Source of the DNA: Petrolisthes cinctipes
Taxonomy: Eukaryota; Arthropoda; Malacostraca; Decapoda; Porcellanidae
DNA length: 64,000 bases
Assembly (NCBI GenBank): GCA_033782935.1
Contig: JAWQEG010001345.1
Coordinates: 434,001-498,000 of the forward strand
Direction: 5' to 3'
In this document: positions 51,081 to 63,770 of the stretch, piece after piece
How the letters are laid out: the number at the start of each line of letters is the position of its first letter
Numbering within the stretch: position 1 is the stretch's first letter
Notes under the pieces: generated by a model
The model's input: the letters and a program-made list of their open reading frames with translations, nothing else
Told to the model about the DNA's origin: nothing
Databases searched by the model: none
Position numbers and translations under genes: made by a program

Positions 51081-52670
51081 TCGGGTGTTTTGAGCCTGAA
51101 TTTGAGATATAAACGGGTACAAAAGATGCATGCACATATCGACTTTTTGCACCTAAAATATCGATTTTGAGCATGTTTTGGGTGTGTATCTTGAAAATAT
51201 TCTAGCAAGAAGTAGGCATGTACAGATTGCTTCTGGGACCCAAAAATACAGAGTTTTCGAGTGTTTTGAACCTGAATTTGAGATATAGACGGGTACGGAA
51301 GATGCATACACATATTGACTTTGGGCAGCTAAAATATCGATTTTCAGCATGTTTTAGGCCTGTATTTTGAAAATACTCTAACACGGAGTATGCATGTACA
51401 GATGGCTTCTGGGGTCCAAATAAATCGAATTTTCGGGTGTTCTGAGCCTGAATTTGAGATATGAACGGGTACAGAAGATGCATGCACATATCGACTTTGG
51501 GCACCTAAAATATCGATTTTGAGCATGTTTTTGGCCTGTATTTTGAAAATACTCTAACATGGAGTAGACATGTACAGATCGCTTCTGGGACACAAAAATA
51601 TCGATTTTTTGGGTGTTTTGAGTCTGAATTTGAGACATAAACGGGTACAGAAGATGCATGCACATATCGACTTTGGGCACCCAAAATATCGATTTTTAGC
51701 ATATTTTGGGCCTGTATTTTTAAAATACTCTAACACGGAGTAGACACGTACAGATCGCTTCTGGGACACAAAAATATCGAATTTTTGGGTGTTTTGAGCC
51801 TGAATTTGAGATATAAACGGGTACAGAAGATGCATGCACATATCGACTTTGGGAACCCAAAATATCGATTTTTAGCATGTTCTGAGTCTCTATTTTGAAA
51901 ACATTCTAGCACTGAGTAGGCATGTACAAATCGCTTCTGGGACCCAAAAATATTGAATTTTCGGGTGTTTTGAGCCTTAATTTGAGATATAACCGGGTAC
52001 AGATAATGCATACACATATTGACTTTGTGCACATAAAATATCAATTTTCAGCATGTTTTGGGCCTGCATTTTAAAAACACTTTAACACGGAGTATGCATG
52101 TACAGATCGCTTCTGGGACACAAAAATATCGAATTTTCGGAGTTTTGAGCCTGAATTTGAGATATAAACGAGTACAGAAGATGCATGCACATATCGACTT
52201 TTTGCACCTAAAATATCGATTTTGAGCATGTTTTGGGCCTGTATCTTGAAAACTTTCTAGCAAGAAGTAGGCATGTACAGGTCGCTTCTGGGACCAAAAA
52301 ATATCGAATTTTCTGATGTTTTGAACCTGAATTTGGGATATAGACGGGTACAGAAGATGCATACACATATTGACTTTAGGCACCTAAAATATCGATTTTT
52401 AGTATGTTTTGGGCGTATAATTTGAAAATATTCTATCACTGAGTATGCATGTACAGATCGCTTCTGGGACACAAAAATATCGAATTTTCGGGGGTTTTGA
52501 GCTAGAATTTGGGATATAACCGTGTACAGAGGATGCATGCACATATCGACATTTTGCACCTAAAATATCGATTATTAGCATGTTTTGGGTCTCTATCTTG
52601 AAAACATTCTAGCAAGGAGTAGGCATGTACAGGTCGCTTCTGGGACCCAAAAATATCGAATTTTCTGGTG
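50106..52670. repeat. Segment S, short form 2 (five monomers fewer)
   Basis: Matches the long form at shift 11956, then 11780 from about 51.03 kb, then 11077 from about 51.7 kb: losses of one monomer and then 703 bp (four monomers). Several monomers here look like fusions of two long-form monomers, for example near 51400, where GATGGCTTCTGGGGTCCAAA joins two variants that are apart in the long form. Confidence 0.78.
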
Positions 52671-52739
52671 TTTTGAACCTGAATTTGGGATATAGACGGG
52701 TACAGAAGATGCATGCACATATCGACTTTGGCACCCAAA

Positions 52740-54300
52740 ATATCGATTTTTAGTATGTTTTGGGCGTATAATTTGAAAATATTCTAGCACTGAGTAGACA
52801 TGTACAGATCGCTTCTGGGACCCAAAAATATCGAATTTTCTGTGTTTTGAGCCAGAATTTGGGATATAACCGTGTACAGAGGATGCGTGCTTATACCGAC
52901 TTTTTGCACCTAAAATATCGATTTTGAGCACGTTTTGGGTCTGTATCTTGAAAACATTCTAGCACTGAGTAGGCATGTACAGATCACTTCTGGGACCCAA
53001 AAATATCGAATTTTCTGGTGTTTTGAACCTGAATTTGGGATATAGACGGGTACAGAAAATGCATACACATATTGACTTTGGGAACCTAAAATATAGATTT
53101 TCAGCATGTTTTGGGCCTGTATTTTGAAAATACTTTAACACGGAGTAGGCATGTACAGATCGCTTCTGGGACCCAAAAATATCGAATATTCGGGTCTTTT
53201 GAGTCTGAATTTAAAACATAAACGGGTACAGAAGATGCATTCACATATCAACTTTGGGAACCCAAAATATCGATTTTTAGCATGTTCTGAGCCTCTATTT
53301 TGAAAACATTCTAGCACTGAGTAGGCATGTACAGATCGCTTCTGGGACCCAAAAATATTGAATTTTCGGGTGTTTTGAGCCTGAATTTGAGATATAACCG
53401 GGTACAGAGAATGCATACACATATTGACTTTGTGCACCTAAAATATCAATTTTCAGCATGTTTTGGGCCTGTATTTTAAAAACACTCTAACACGGAGTAT
53501 GCATGTACAGATCGCTTCTAGGACACAAAAAAATCGAATTTTCGGAGTTTTGAGCCTGAATTTGAGATATAAACGAGTACAGAAGATGCATGCACATATC
53601 GACTTTTTGCACCTAAAATATCGATTTTGAGCATGTTTTGTGCCTGTATCTTGAAAACTTTCTAGCAAGAAGTAGGCATGTACAGATCGCTTCTGGGACA
53701 CAAAAATATCGATTTTTTGGGTGTTTTGAGGCTGAATTTGAGATATAAACGGGTACAGAAGATGCATGCACATATCGACTTTTCACACATAAAATATCAT
53801 TTTTGAGACTGTTTTAAGCCTGTATTTTAAAAACATTCTATCACTGAGTAGGCATATGCAGATCGCTTAAGGGACCTAAAAATATCGATTTTTTGGAGTT
53901 TTGAGCCTGATTTTGAGATATAAACGAGTACAGAAGATGCATGCACATATCGACTTTTTGCACCTAAAATATCGATTTTGAGCATGTTTTGGGCCTGTAT
54001 CTTGAAAACATTCTAGCAAGGAGTAGGCATGTACAGATCGCTTCTGGGACCCAAAAATATCGAATTTTCAGGTGTTTTGAACCAGAATTAGGGATATACA
54101 CGGGTACAGAAGATGCATACACATATTGACTTTGGGCAGCTAAAATATCGATTTACAGCATGTTTTAGGCCTGTATTTTAAAAATACTCTAACACGGAGT
54201 ATGCATGTACAGATGGCTTTTAGGACTCAAAAATATCGAATTTTCGGGTCTTTTGAGCCTGAATTTGAGATATAAACGGGTACAGAAGATGCATGCACAT
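52740..54300. repeat. Further copy of the 42-43.9 kb region (shift about 10725)
   Basis: Matches about 42015-43800, including GTGCTTATACCGAC and TTTTGAGCACGTTTTGGG near the start. It keeps the CAATTTTCAGCATG monomer near 53450 that the 42.7-kb copy has lost, so the shift changes along the segment. It gives way to class D and B monomers near 54.3-54.5 kb. Confidence 0.72.
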
Positions 54301-54909
54301 ATCGACTTTGGCACCTAAAATATCGATTTTTAGTATGTTTTGGGCGTATAATTTGAAAATATTCTAGCACTGAGTAGGCATGTACAGATCGCTTCTGGGA
54401 CCCAAAAATATCGAATTTTAGGGTGTTTTGAGAAAGAAATTGGGATATAACCGGGTACAGAGGATGCATGCACATATCGACTTTTTGCACCTGAAATATC
54501 GATTTTGAGCATGTTTTGGGTCTGTATCTTGAAAAAATTCTAGCAAAGATTAGGCATGTACAGATCGCTTCTGGGACCCAAAATTATCGAATTTTCGGGT
54601 GTTTTGAACCTGAATTTGGGATATAGACGGATACCGAAGATGCATGCACATATCGACTTTTTGCACCTAAAATATCGATTTTGAGCATGTTTTAGGCCTG
54701 AATTTAGAAAATACTCTAACACGGAATAGGCATGTACAGATCGCTTCGGGCACCCAAAAATATCGAATTTTCGGGTGTTTTGAGCCTGAATTTGAGATAT
54801 AACCGGGTACAGAAGATGCATGCACATATCGACTTTGGGCACCAAAAATATCGATTTCGAGCATGTTTCGGGCCTGTATTTTGAAAATACTCTAACACGG
54901 AGTAGGCAA

Positions 54910-56486
54910 TTACAGATCGCTTCGGGGACCCAAAAATATCGAATATTCGGGTGTTTTGAGTCTGAATTTGAGATATAAACGGGTACAGAAGATGCATGCA
55001 CATATCGACTTTGGGCACCCAAAATATCGATTTTGAGCATGTTTTGGGCCTGAATTTTTAAAATACTCTAACACTGAGTAGACACGTACAGATCGCTTCT
55101 GGTTCCCAAATAAATCGAATTTTAGGGTGTTCTGAGCCTGAATTTGAGATATGAACGGGTACAGAAGATGAATGCACATATCGAATTTAAGCACCTAAAA
55201 TATCGATTTTGAGCATGTTTTGGGCCTGTATTTTGAAAATACTATAACACAGTGTAGACATGTACAGATCGCTTCTGGGACACAAAAATATCGATTTTTT
55301 GGGTGTTTTGAGCCTGAATTTGAGATATAAACGGGTACAGAAGATGCATGCACATATCGAATTTGGGCACCCAAAATATCGATTTTTAGTATGTTTTGAG
55401 CGTATAATTTGAAAATATTCTAGCACTGAGTAGGCATGTACAGATCGCTTCTGGGACCCAAAAATATCGAATTTTCGGGTGTTCTGAGCCAGAAATTGGG
55501 ATAAAACCGGGTACAGAGGATGCATGCACATATCGACTTTTTGCACCGAAAATATCGATTTTGAGCATGTTTTGGGTCTGTATCTTGAAAACATTCTAGC
55601 AAGAAGTAGGCATGTACAGATTGCTTCTGGGACCCCAAAATATCGAATTTTCGAGTGTTTTGAACCTGAATTTGGGATATAGACGGGTACAGAAGATACA
55701 TACACATATTGACTTTGGGCAGCTAAAATATCGATTTTGAGCATGTTTTAGGCCTGTATTTTGAAAATACTCTAACACGGAGTATGCATGTACACATTGC
55801 TTTTTGGACCCAAAAATATCGAATATTCGGGTGTTTTGAGTATGAATTTGAGATATAAACGGGAACAGAAGATGCATGCACATATCGATTTTGGGCACCT
55901 AAAATATCGATTTTGAGCATGTTTTGGTCCTGTATTTTGAAAATACTCTAACACTGTGTAGGCATGTACAGATCGCTTCTGAGACACAAAAATATCGATT
56001 TTTTGGGTGTTTTGAGCCTGAATTTGAGATATAAACGGGTTCAGAAGATGCATGCACATATCGACTTTGGACACCTAAAATATCGATTTATAGCATGTTT
56101 TAAGCCTGTATTTTAAAAACATTCTAGCACTGAGTAGGCATGTGCAGATTGCTTAAGGGACCCAAAAATATCGAATTTTCGGAGTTTTGAGCCTGAATTT
56201 GAGATATAAACGGGTACAGAAGATGCATGCACATTTCGACTTTGGGCACCTAAAATATCGGTTTTGAGCATGTTTTGGGTCTGTATCTTGAAAACATTCT
56301 AGCAAGAAGTAGGCATGTACAGATTGCTTCTGAGACCCAAAAATATCGAATTTTCGGGTGTTTTGAGTCTGAATTTGAGATATAAACGGGTACAGAAGAT
56401 ACATGCACATATCGACTTTTTGCACTTACAATATCGATTTTGAGCATGTTTTGGGTCTGTATCTTGAAAACATTCTAGCAAGGAGT
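54910..56486. repeat. Displaced fragment of the HOR-A right end
   Basis: Matches copy 1 from about 5364 at shift 49546 and, after about 55350, at shift 48666; 880 bp (five monomers, copy-1 positions about 5815-6700) are missing. Landmarks are GATCGCTTCTGGTTCCCAAA, ATCGAATTTAAGCACC and CTGAGCCAGAAATTGGGATA. HOR-A copy 4 lacks just this right-end sequence, so the fragment may be its displaced end. Confidence 0.82.
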
Positions 56487-56586
56487 AGGCATGTACAGAT
56501 CGCTTCTGGGACCCAAAAATATCGAATTTTCTGGTGTTTTGAACCTGAATTTCGGATATAGACGGGTACAGAAGATACATACACAT
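56487..56586. repeat. Undeleted counterpart of the HOR-A junction monomer
   Basis: Where the HOR-A junctions jump from GGCATGTA to ACGGGTACAG, this copy continues through a full GATCGCTTCTGGGACCC to GGATATAGACGGGT stretch. The 66 bp absent from the truncated monomers are 56496-56561 here. This is either the state before the deletion or a repair by recombination with an intact monomer. Confidence 0.8.
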
Positions 56587-56939
56587 ATTGACTTTGGGCA
56601 GCTAAAATATTGATTTACAGCATGTTTTAGGCCTGTATTTTAAAAACACTCTAACACGGAGTATGCACGTACAGATCGCTTCTGGGACCCAAATAAACCG
56701 AATTTTCGGTTGATCTGAGCCTGAATTTGAGATATGAACAGGTACAGAAGATGCATGCACATATCGACTTAGGGCACCTAAAATATCGATTTTGAGCATG
56801 TTTTGGGCCTGTATTTTGAAAATACTCAAACACGGTGTAGACATGTACAGATCGCTTCTGGGACCCAAAATTATCGAATTTTCGGGTGTTTTGATCCTGA
56901 ATTTGGGATATAAACGGGTACAGAAGATGCATGCACATT

Positions 56940-58540
56940 TCGACTTTTTGCACCTAAAATATCGATTTTGAGCATGTTTTGGGTCTGTATCTTGAAAACA
57001 TTCTAGCAACAAGTAGGCATGTACAGATTGCTTCTGGGACCCAAAAATATCGAATTTTCGAGTGTTTTGAACCTGAATTTGGGATATAGACGGGTACAGA
57101 AGATGCATACACATATTGACTTTGGGCAGCCAAAATATCGATTTTGAGCATGTTTTGGGCCTGTATTTTGAAAATACTACATCACGGTGTAGACATATAC
57201 AGATCGCTTCTGGGACACAAAAATATCGATTTTTTGGGTGTTTTGAGATTGAATTTGAGATATAAACGGGTACAGAAGATGCATGCACATATCGACTTTG
57301 TCACCCAAAATATCGATTTTTAGTATGTTTTGGGCGTATAATTTGAAAATATTTTAGCACTGAGTAGGCATGTACAGATCGCTTCTGGGACCCAAAAATA
57401 TCGAATTTTCGGGGGTTTTGAGCCAGAATTTGGGATATAACCGGGTACAGAGGATGCATGCACATATCGACTTTTGCACCTAAAATATCGATTTTAAGCA
57501 TGTTTTGGGTCTGTATCTTGAAAACATTCTAGCAAGGAGTAGGCATGTACAGGTCGCTTCTGGGACCCAAAAATACCGAATTTTCTGGTGTTTTGAACCG
57601 GAATTTGGGATATAGACGGGTACAGAAGATGCATACACATATTGACTTTGGGCACCTAAAATATCGATTTTCAGCCTGTTTTGGGCCTGTATTTTGAAAA
57701 TACATTAACACGGAGTAGGCATGTACAGATCGCTTCTGGGACCCAAAAATATCGGCTTTTCGTGTGTTTTGAGCCTGAATTTGAGATATAAACGGGTACA
57801 GAAGATGCATGCACATATCGACTTTGGGCACCTAAAATATCGATTTTGAGTATGTTTTGGGCCTGTATTTTGAAAATACTCTAACACGGAGTATGCATGT
57901 ACAGATCGCTTCTGGGACACAAAAATATCGAATTTTCGGGGGTTTTGAGCCAGAATTTGGGATATAACCGGGTACAGAGGATGCATGCACATATCGACTT
58001 TTGCACCTAAAATATCGATTTTGAGAATGTTTTGGGTCTGTATAATGAAAACTTTCTAGCAAGAAGTAGGCATGTACAGATTGCTTCTGGGACTCAAAAA
58101 TATCGAATTTTTGGGTGTTTTGAACCTGAATTTGGGATATAGACGGGTACAGAAGATGCATACACATATTGACTTTGGGCAGCTAAAATATCGATTTACA
58201 GCATGTTTTAGGCCTGTATTTTAAAAATACTCTAACACGGAGTATGCATGTACAGATGGCTTTTGGGACCCAAAAATATCGAATATTTGGGTGTTTTGAG
58301 TCTGAATTTGAGATATAAACGGGTACAGAAGATGCATTCACATATCGACTTTGGGAACCCAAAATATCGATTTTAAGCATGTTTTGAGCCTGTATTTTTA
58401 AAATACTCTAACACTGAGTAGACACGTACAGATCGCTTCTGGAACCCAAATAAATCGAATTTTAGGGAGTTCTGAGCCTGAATTTGAGATATGAACGGAT
58501 ACAGAAGATGCATGCACATATCGACTTTGGGCACCTAAAA
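56940..58540. repeat. Patches derived from the middle of HOR-A copies 2 and 3
   Basis: About 56940-57950 matches copy 2 near 11.02-12.03 kb at shift 45923, and about 58010-58540 matches copy 3 near 20.81-21.34 kb at shift 37200. Shared landmarks are AAAATACCGAATTTTCTGG, CTACATCACGGTGTAGAC (CTACAGCACGGTGTAGAC in copy 2) and TAAATCGAATTTTAGGG. The two patches are joined near 57.95-58.0 kb. Confidence 0.75.
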
Positions 58541-59797
58541 TATCGATTTTGAGCATGTTTTGGGGCTGTATTTTGAAAATACTATAGCACGGTGTAGACA
58601 TGTACAGATCGCTTCTGGGAAACAAAAATATCGATTTTTTGGGTGTTTTAAGATTGAATTTGAGATATAAACGGGTACAGAAGATGCATGCACATATCGA
58701 CTTTGGGCACCTAAAATATCGATTTTGAGCATGTTTTGGGGCTGTATTTTGAAAATACTATAGCACGGAGTAGACATGTACAGATCGCTTCTGGGACACA
58801 AAAATATCGATTTTTTGGGTGTTTTGAGATTGAATTTGAGATATAAACTGGTACAGAAGATGCATGCACATATCGACTTTGGGCACCTAAAATATCGATT
58901 TTGAGTATGTTTTGGGCCTGTATTTTGAAAATACTCTAACACGGAGTATGCATGTACCGATCGCTTCTGGGGCACAAAAATATCGATTTTTTGGGTGTTC
59001 TGAGCCTGAATTTGAGATATGAACAGGTACAGAAGATGCATGCACATATCGACTTTGGCACCTAAAATATAGATTTATAGCATGTTTTGGGCCTGTATTT
59101 TGAAAATACTCTAACACGGAGTATGCATGTACCGATCGCTTCTGGGACACAAAAATATCGATTTTTTAGGTGTTTTGAGCCTGAATTTGAGATATAAACG
59201 GGTACAGAAGATGCATGCACATATCGACTTTTCACACCTAAAATATCGATTTATAGCATGTTTTAAGCCTATATTTTAAAAACATTTTAGCACTGAGTAT
59301 GCATGTACAGATGGCTTCTGGGACCCAAAAATATCGACTTTTCGGTTGTTTTGAGCCTGAATTTGAGATATAAACGGGTACAGAAGATGCATGCACATAT
59401 CGACTTTGGGCACCTAAAATATCGATTTTGAGTATGTTTTGGGCCTGTATTTTGAAAATACTCTAACACGGAGTATGCATGTACCGATCGCTTCTGGGAC
59501 ACAAAAATATCGATTTTTTGTGTGTTTTGAGCCTGAATTTGAGATATAAACGGGTACAGAAGATGCATGCACATATCGACTTTTCACACCTAAAATATCG
59601 ATTTATAGCATGTTTTAAGCCTGTATTTTAAAAACATTCTAGCACTGAGTATGCATGTACAGATGGCTTTTGGGACCCAAAAATATCGAATATTCGGGTG
59701 TTTTGAGTCTGAATTTGAGATATAAACGGGTACAGAAGATACATTCACATATCGACTTTGGGCACCCAAAATATAGATTTTGAGCATGTTTTGAGCC

Positions 59798-59808
59798 TTT
59801 TTTTTTTT
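59798..59808. repeat. Run of 11 T inside a class F monomer
   Basis: The usual GAGCCTGTATTTTTAAAATAC reads GAGCC, eleven T, then AAGTACTC. It is one of only two such homopolymer runs noticed in the window. Confidence 0.9.
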
Positions 59809-60325
59809 AAGTACTCTAACACTGAGTAGACACGTACAGATCGCTTCTGGAACCCAAATAAATCGAATTTTAGGGTGTTCTGAGCCTGAATTTGAGATAT
59901 GAACGGATGCAGAAGATGCATGCACATATCGACTTTGGGCACCTAAAATATCGATTTTGAGCATGTTTTGGGGCTGTATTTTGAAAATACTATAGCACGG
60001 GGTAGACATGTACAGATCGCTTCTGGGACACAAAAATATCGATTTTTTGGGTGTTTTGAGATTGAATTTGAGATATAAACGGGTACAGAAGATGCATGCA
60101 CATATCGACTTTGGCACCCAAAATATCGATTTTTAGTATGTTTTGGGCGTATAATTTGAAAATATTCTAGCACTGAGTAGGCATGTACAGATCGCTTCTG
60201 GGACCCAAAAATATCGAATTTTCGGGGGTTTTGAGCCTGAATTTGGGATATAGACGGGTACAGAAGATGCATACACATATTGACTTTGGGCACCTAAAAT
60301 ATAGATTTTCAGCATGTTTTGAGCC

Positions 60326-60335
60326 TTTTTTTTTT
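60326..60335. repeat. Run of 10 T inside a class F-like monomer
   Basis: GAGCC, ten T, AAATACTC, at the same place in the monomer as 59798-59808. The later class F monomer near 61.9 kb has the normal CCTGTATTTTTAAAA sequence. Confidence 0.9.
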
Positions 60336-60435
60336 AAATACTCTAACACTGAGTAGACACGTACAGATCGCTTCTGGAACCCAAATAAATCGAATTTTAG
60401 GGTGTTCTGAGCCTGAATTTGAGATATGAACGGAT

Positions 60436-62015
60436 ACAGAAGATGCATGCACATATCGACTTTGGGCACCTAAAATATCGATTTTGAGCATGTTTTGGGG
60501 CTGTATCTTGAAAATACTATAGCACGGTGTAGACATGTACAGATCGCTTCTGGGACACAAAAATATCGATTTTTTGGGTGTTTTGAGATTGAATTTGAGA
60601 TATAAACGGGTACAGAAGATGCATGCACATATCGACTTTGCACCCAAAATATCGATTTTTAGTATGTTTTGGACGTATAATTTGAAAATATTCTAGCACT
60701 GAGTAGGCATGTACAGATCGCTTCTGGGACCCAAAAATATCGAATTTTCGGGGGTTTTGAGCCTGAATTTGGGATATAGACGGGTACAGAAGATGCATAC
60801 ACATATTGACTTTGGGCACCTAAAATATAGATTTTCAGCATGTTTTGAGCCTGTATTTTGAAAATACATTAACACGGAGTAGGCATGTACAGATCGCTTC
60901 TGGGACCCAAAAATATCGACTTTTCGGTTGTTTTGAGCCTGAATTTGAGATATAAACGGGTACAGAAGATGCATGCACATATCGACTTTGGGCACCTAAA
61001 ATATCGATTTTGAGTATGTTTTGGGCCTGTATTTTGAAAATACTCTAACACGGAGTATGCATGTACCGATCGCTTCTGGGACACAAAAATATCGATTTTT
61101 TGGGTGTTTTCTGCCTGAATTTGGGATATAACCGGGTACAGAGGATGCATGCACATATCGACTTTTTGCACCTAAAATATCGATTTTAAGCATGTTTTGG
61201 GTCTGTATCTTGAAAACATTCTAGGAAGGAATAGGCATGTACAGGTCGCTTCTGGGACCCAAAAATACCGAATTTTCTGGTGTTTTGAACCTGAATTTGG
61301 GATATAGACGGGTACAGAAGATGCATACACATATTGACTTTGGGCACCTAAAATATAGATTTTCAGCATGTTTTTGGCCTGTATTTTGAAAATACATTAA
61401 CACGGAGTAGGCATGTACAGATCGCTTATGGGACCCAAAAATATCGATTTTTCTGGTGTTTTGAGCCTGAATTTGAGATATAAACGGCTACAGAAGATGC
61501 ATGCACATATCGACTTTGGGCACCTAAAATATCGATTTTGAGTATGTTTTGGGCTTGTATTTTGAAAATACTCTACCACGGAGTATGCATGTACCGATCG
61601 CTTCTGGGACACAAAAATATCGATTTTTGGGTGTTTTGAGCCTGAATTTGAGATGTAAACGGGTACAGAAGATGCATGCACATATCGACTTTTCACACCT
61701 AAAATATCGATTTATAGCATGTTTTAAGCCTGTATTTTAAAACATTCTAGCACTGAGTATGCATGTACAGATGGCTTTTGGGACCCAAAAATATCGAATT
61801 TTCGGGTGTTTTGAGTCTGAATTTGAGATATAAACGGGTACAGAAGATGCATTCACATATCGACTTTGGGCACCCAAAATATCGATTTTGAGCATGTTTT
61901 GAGCCTGTATTTTTAAAACACTCTAACACTGAGTAGACACGTACAGATCGCTTCTGGAACCCAAATAAATCGAATTTTAGGGTGTTCTGAGCCTGAATTT
62001 GAGATATGAACGGAT
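60436..62015. repeat. Nine-monomer HOR (K D M L B M L E F)
   Basis: The first five monomers, K-D-M-L-B (60436-61313, 878 bp), recur as two further five-monomer units starting at 62016 and 62893. The next four, M-L-E-F, occupy 61314-62015. Spacing of shared landmarks to the next unit is 1579-1580 bp, the one-base spread coming from small indels, for example the two-base gap in CATGTAGATCG near 62291. Confidence 0.85.
60786..60961. repeat. Representative class M monomer
   Basis: Class M starts with CATACACATATTGACTTT, then AAAATATAGATTTTCAGC, AATACATTAACACGGAGTAGG and TATCGACTTTTCGGTTG. The ATAGAT form replaces the usual ATCGAT palindrome. It always precedes L in the last block. Confidence 0.75.
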
Positions 62016-62892
62016 ACAGAAGATGCATGCACATATCGACTTTGTGCACCTAAAATATCGATTTTGAGCATGTTTTGGGGCTGTATTTTGAAAATACTAT
62101 AGCACGGTGTAGACATGTACAGATCGCTTCTGGGACACAAAAATATCGATGTTTTGGGTGTTTTGAGATTGAATTTGAGATATAAACGGGTACAGAAGAT
62201 GCATGCACATATCGACTTTGGCACCCAAAATATCGATTTTTAGTATGTTTTGGGCGTATAATTTGAAAATATTCTAGCACTGAGTAGGCATGTAGATCGC
62301 TTCTGGGACCCAAAAATATCGAATTTTCGGGGGTTTTGAGCCAGAATTTGGGATATAGACGGGTACAGAAGATGCATACACATATTGACTTTGGGCACCT
62401 AAAATATAGATTTATAGCATGCTTTGGGCCTGTATTTTGAAAATACATTAACACGGAGTAGGCATGTACAGATCGCTTCTGGGACCCAAAAATATCGACT
62501 TTTCGGTTGTTTTGAGCCTGAATTTGAGATATAAACGGGTACAGAAGATGCATGCACATATCGACTTTGGGCACCTAAAATATCGATTTTGAGTATGTTT
62601 TGGGCCTGTATTTTGAAAATACTCTAACACGGAGTATGCAAGTACCGATCGCTTCTGGGACACAAAAATATCGATTTTTTGGGTGTTTTCTGCCTGAATT
62701 TGGGATATAACCGGGTACAGAGGATGCATGCACATATCGACTTTTTGCACCTAAAATATCGATTTTAAGCATGTTTTGGGTCTGTATCTTGAAAACATTC
62801 TAGGAAGGAGTAGGCAGGTACAGGTCGCTTCTGGGACCCAAAAATACCGAATTTTCTGGTGTTTTGAACCTGAATTTGGGATATAGACGGGT
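62016..62892. repeat. Five-monomer HOR (K D M L B), unit 2
   Basis: About 877 bp in the same class order as 60436-61313 and 62893-63770. It has the two-base deletion near 62291, GCATGCTTTGGGCC near 62420 and GGCAGGTACAGG near 62815 as private changes. Confidence 0.87.
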
Positions 62893-63770
62893 ACAGAAGA
62901 TGCATACACATATTGACTTTGGGCACCTAAAGTATAGATTTTCAGCATGTTTTGGGGCTGTATTTTGAAAATACTGTAGCACGGTGTAGACATGTACAGA
63001 TCGCTTCTGGGACACAAAAATATCGATTTTTTGGGTGTTTTGAGATTGAATTTGAGATATAAACGGGTACAGAAGATGCATGCACATATCGACTTTGCAC
63101 CCAAAATATCGATTTTTAGTATGTTTTGGGCGTATAATTTGAAAATATTCTAGCACTGAGTAGGCATGTACAGATCGCTTCTGGGACCCAAAAATATCGA
63201 ATTTTCGGGGGTTTTGAGCCTGAATTTGGGATATAGACGGGTACAGAAGATGCATACACATATTGACTTTGGGAACCTAAAATATAGATTTTCAGCATGT
63301 TTTGAGCCTGTATTTTGAAAATACACTAACACGGAGTAGGCATGTACAGATCGCTTCTGGGACCCAAAAATATCGACTTTTCGGTTGTTTTGAGCCTGAA
63401 TTTGAGATATAAACGGGTACAGAAGATGCATGCACATATCGACTTTGGGCACCTAAAATATCGATTTTGAGTATGTTTTGGGCCTGTATTTTGAAAATAC
63501 TCTAACACGGAGTATGCATGTACCGATCGCTTCTGGGACACAAAAATATCGATTTTTTGGGTGTTTTCTGCCTGAATTTGGGATATAACCGGGTACAGAG
63601 GATGCATGCACATATCGACTTTTTGCACCTAAAATATCGATTTTAAGCATGTTTTGGGTCTGTATCTTGAAAACATTCTAGGAAGGAATAGGCATGTACA
63701 GGTCGCTTCTGGGACCCAAAAATACCGAATTTTCTGGTGTTTTGAACCTGAATTTGGGATATAGACGGGT
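62893..63770. repeat. Five-monomer HOR (K D M L B), unit 3
   Basis: 878 bp; landmarks match the previous unit at 878-bp spacing. It is followed by M (63771-63946) and the start of L at the window edge, so the next monomers follow the nine-monomer order instead of starting another K. Its first monomer is a fusion: it begins like M (TAGATTTTCAGCATG) and continues like K (GGGGCTG). Confidence 0.87.
63419..63594. repeat. Representative class L monomer
   Basis: Class L has TTTTGAGTATGTTTTGGGCC, the intact GTATTTTGAAAATAC dyad, and GTATGCATGTACCGATCGC, where CCGATCG replaces the CAGATCG of other classes and creates the palindrome CGATCG. I noticed this form only between about 58.9 and 63.6 kb. Confidence 0.78.

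Larger units (their letters stand above)
58501..60435. repeat. Irregular block of K, L, E, F and D monomers
   Basis: By eye the order is K, K, L, L, E, L, E, F, K, D, F. K (58501-58676 is representative) has GGGGCTGTATTTTGAAAATAC, TATAGCACGGTGTAGAC and GTTTTGAGATTGAATTTGAG. L has GGAGTATGCATGTACCGATCG. No long unit repeats here, but the L-E-F-K order recurs at about 61490-62190 and K-D at 60436. Confidence 0.75.

Noticed and set aside
56602..57288. Longest open frame (228 codons, minus strand) and similar ones, for example 5641-6267, 13484-14110 and 55187-55744, as genes
   Set aside because: They run across three or four satellite monomers, reuse the same peptide text in three frames, overlap other equally open frames, and their length depends only on which monomers lack the CCTAAAAT stop. 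There is no constant reading frame, no start context and no recognisable domain.
59798..60335. Poly-T runs as polyadenylation tails of inserted retroelements (minus strand)
   Set aside because: The runs lie inside otherwise complete monomers, with no element body and no target-site duplication.
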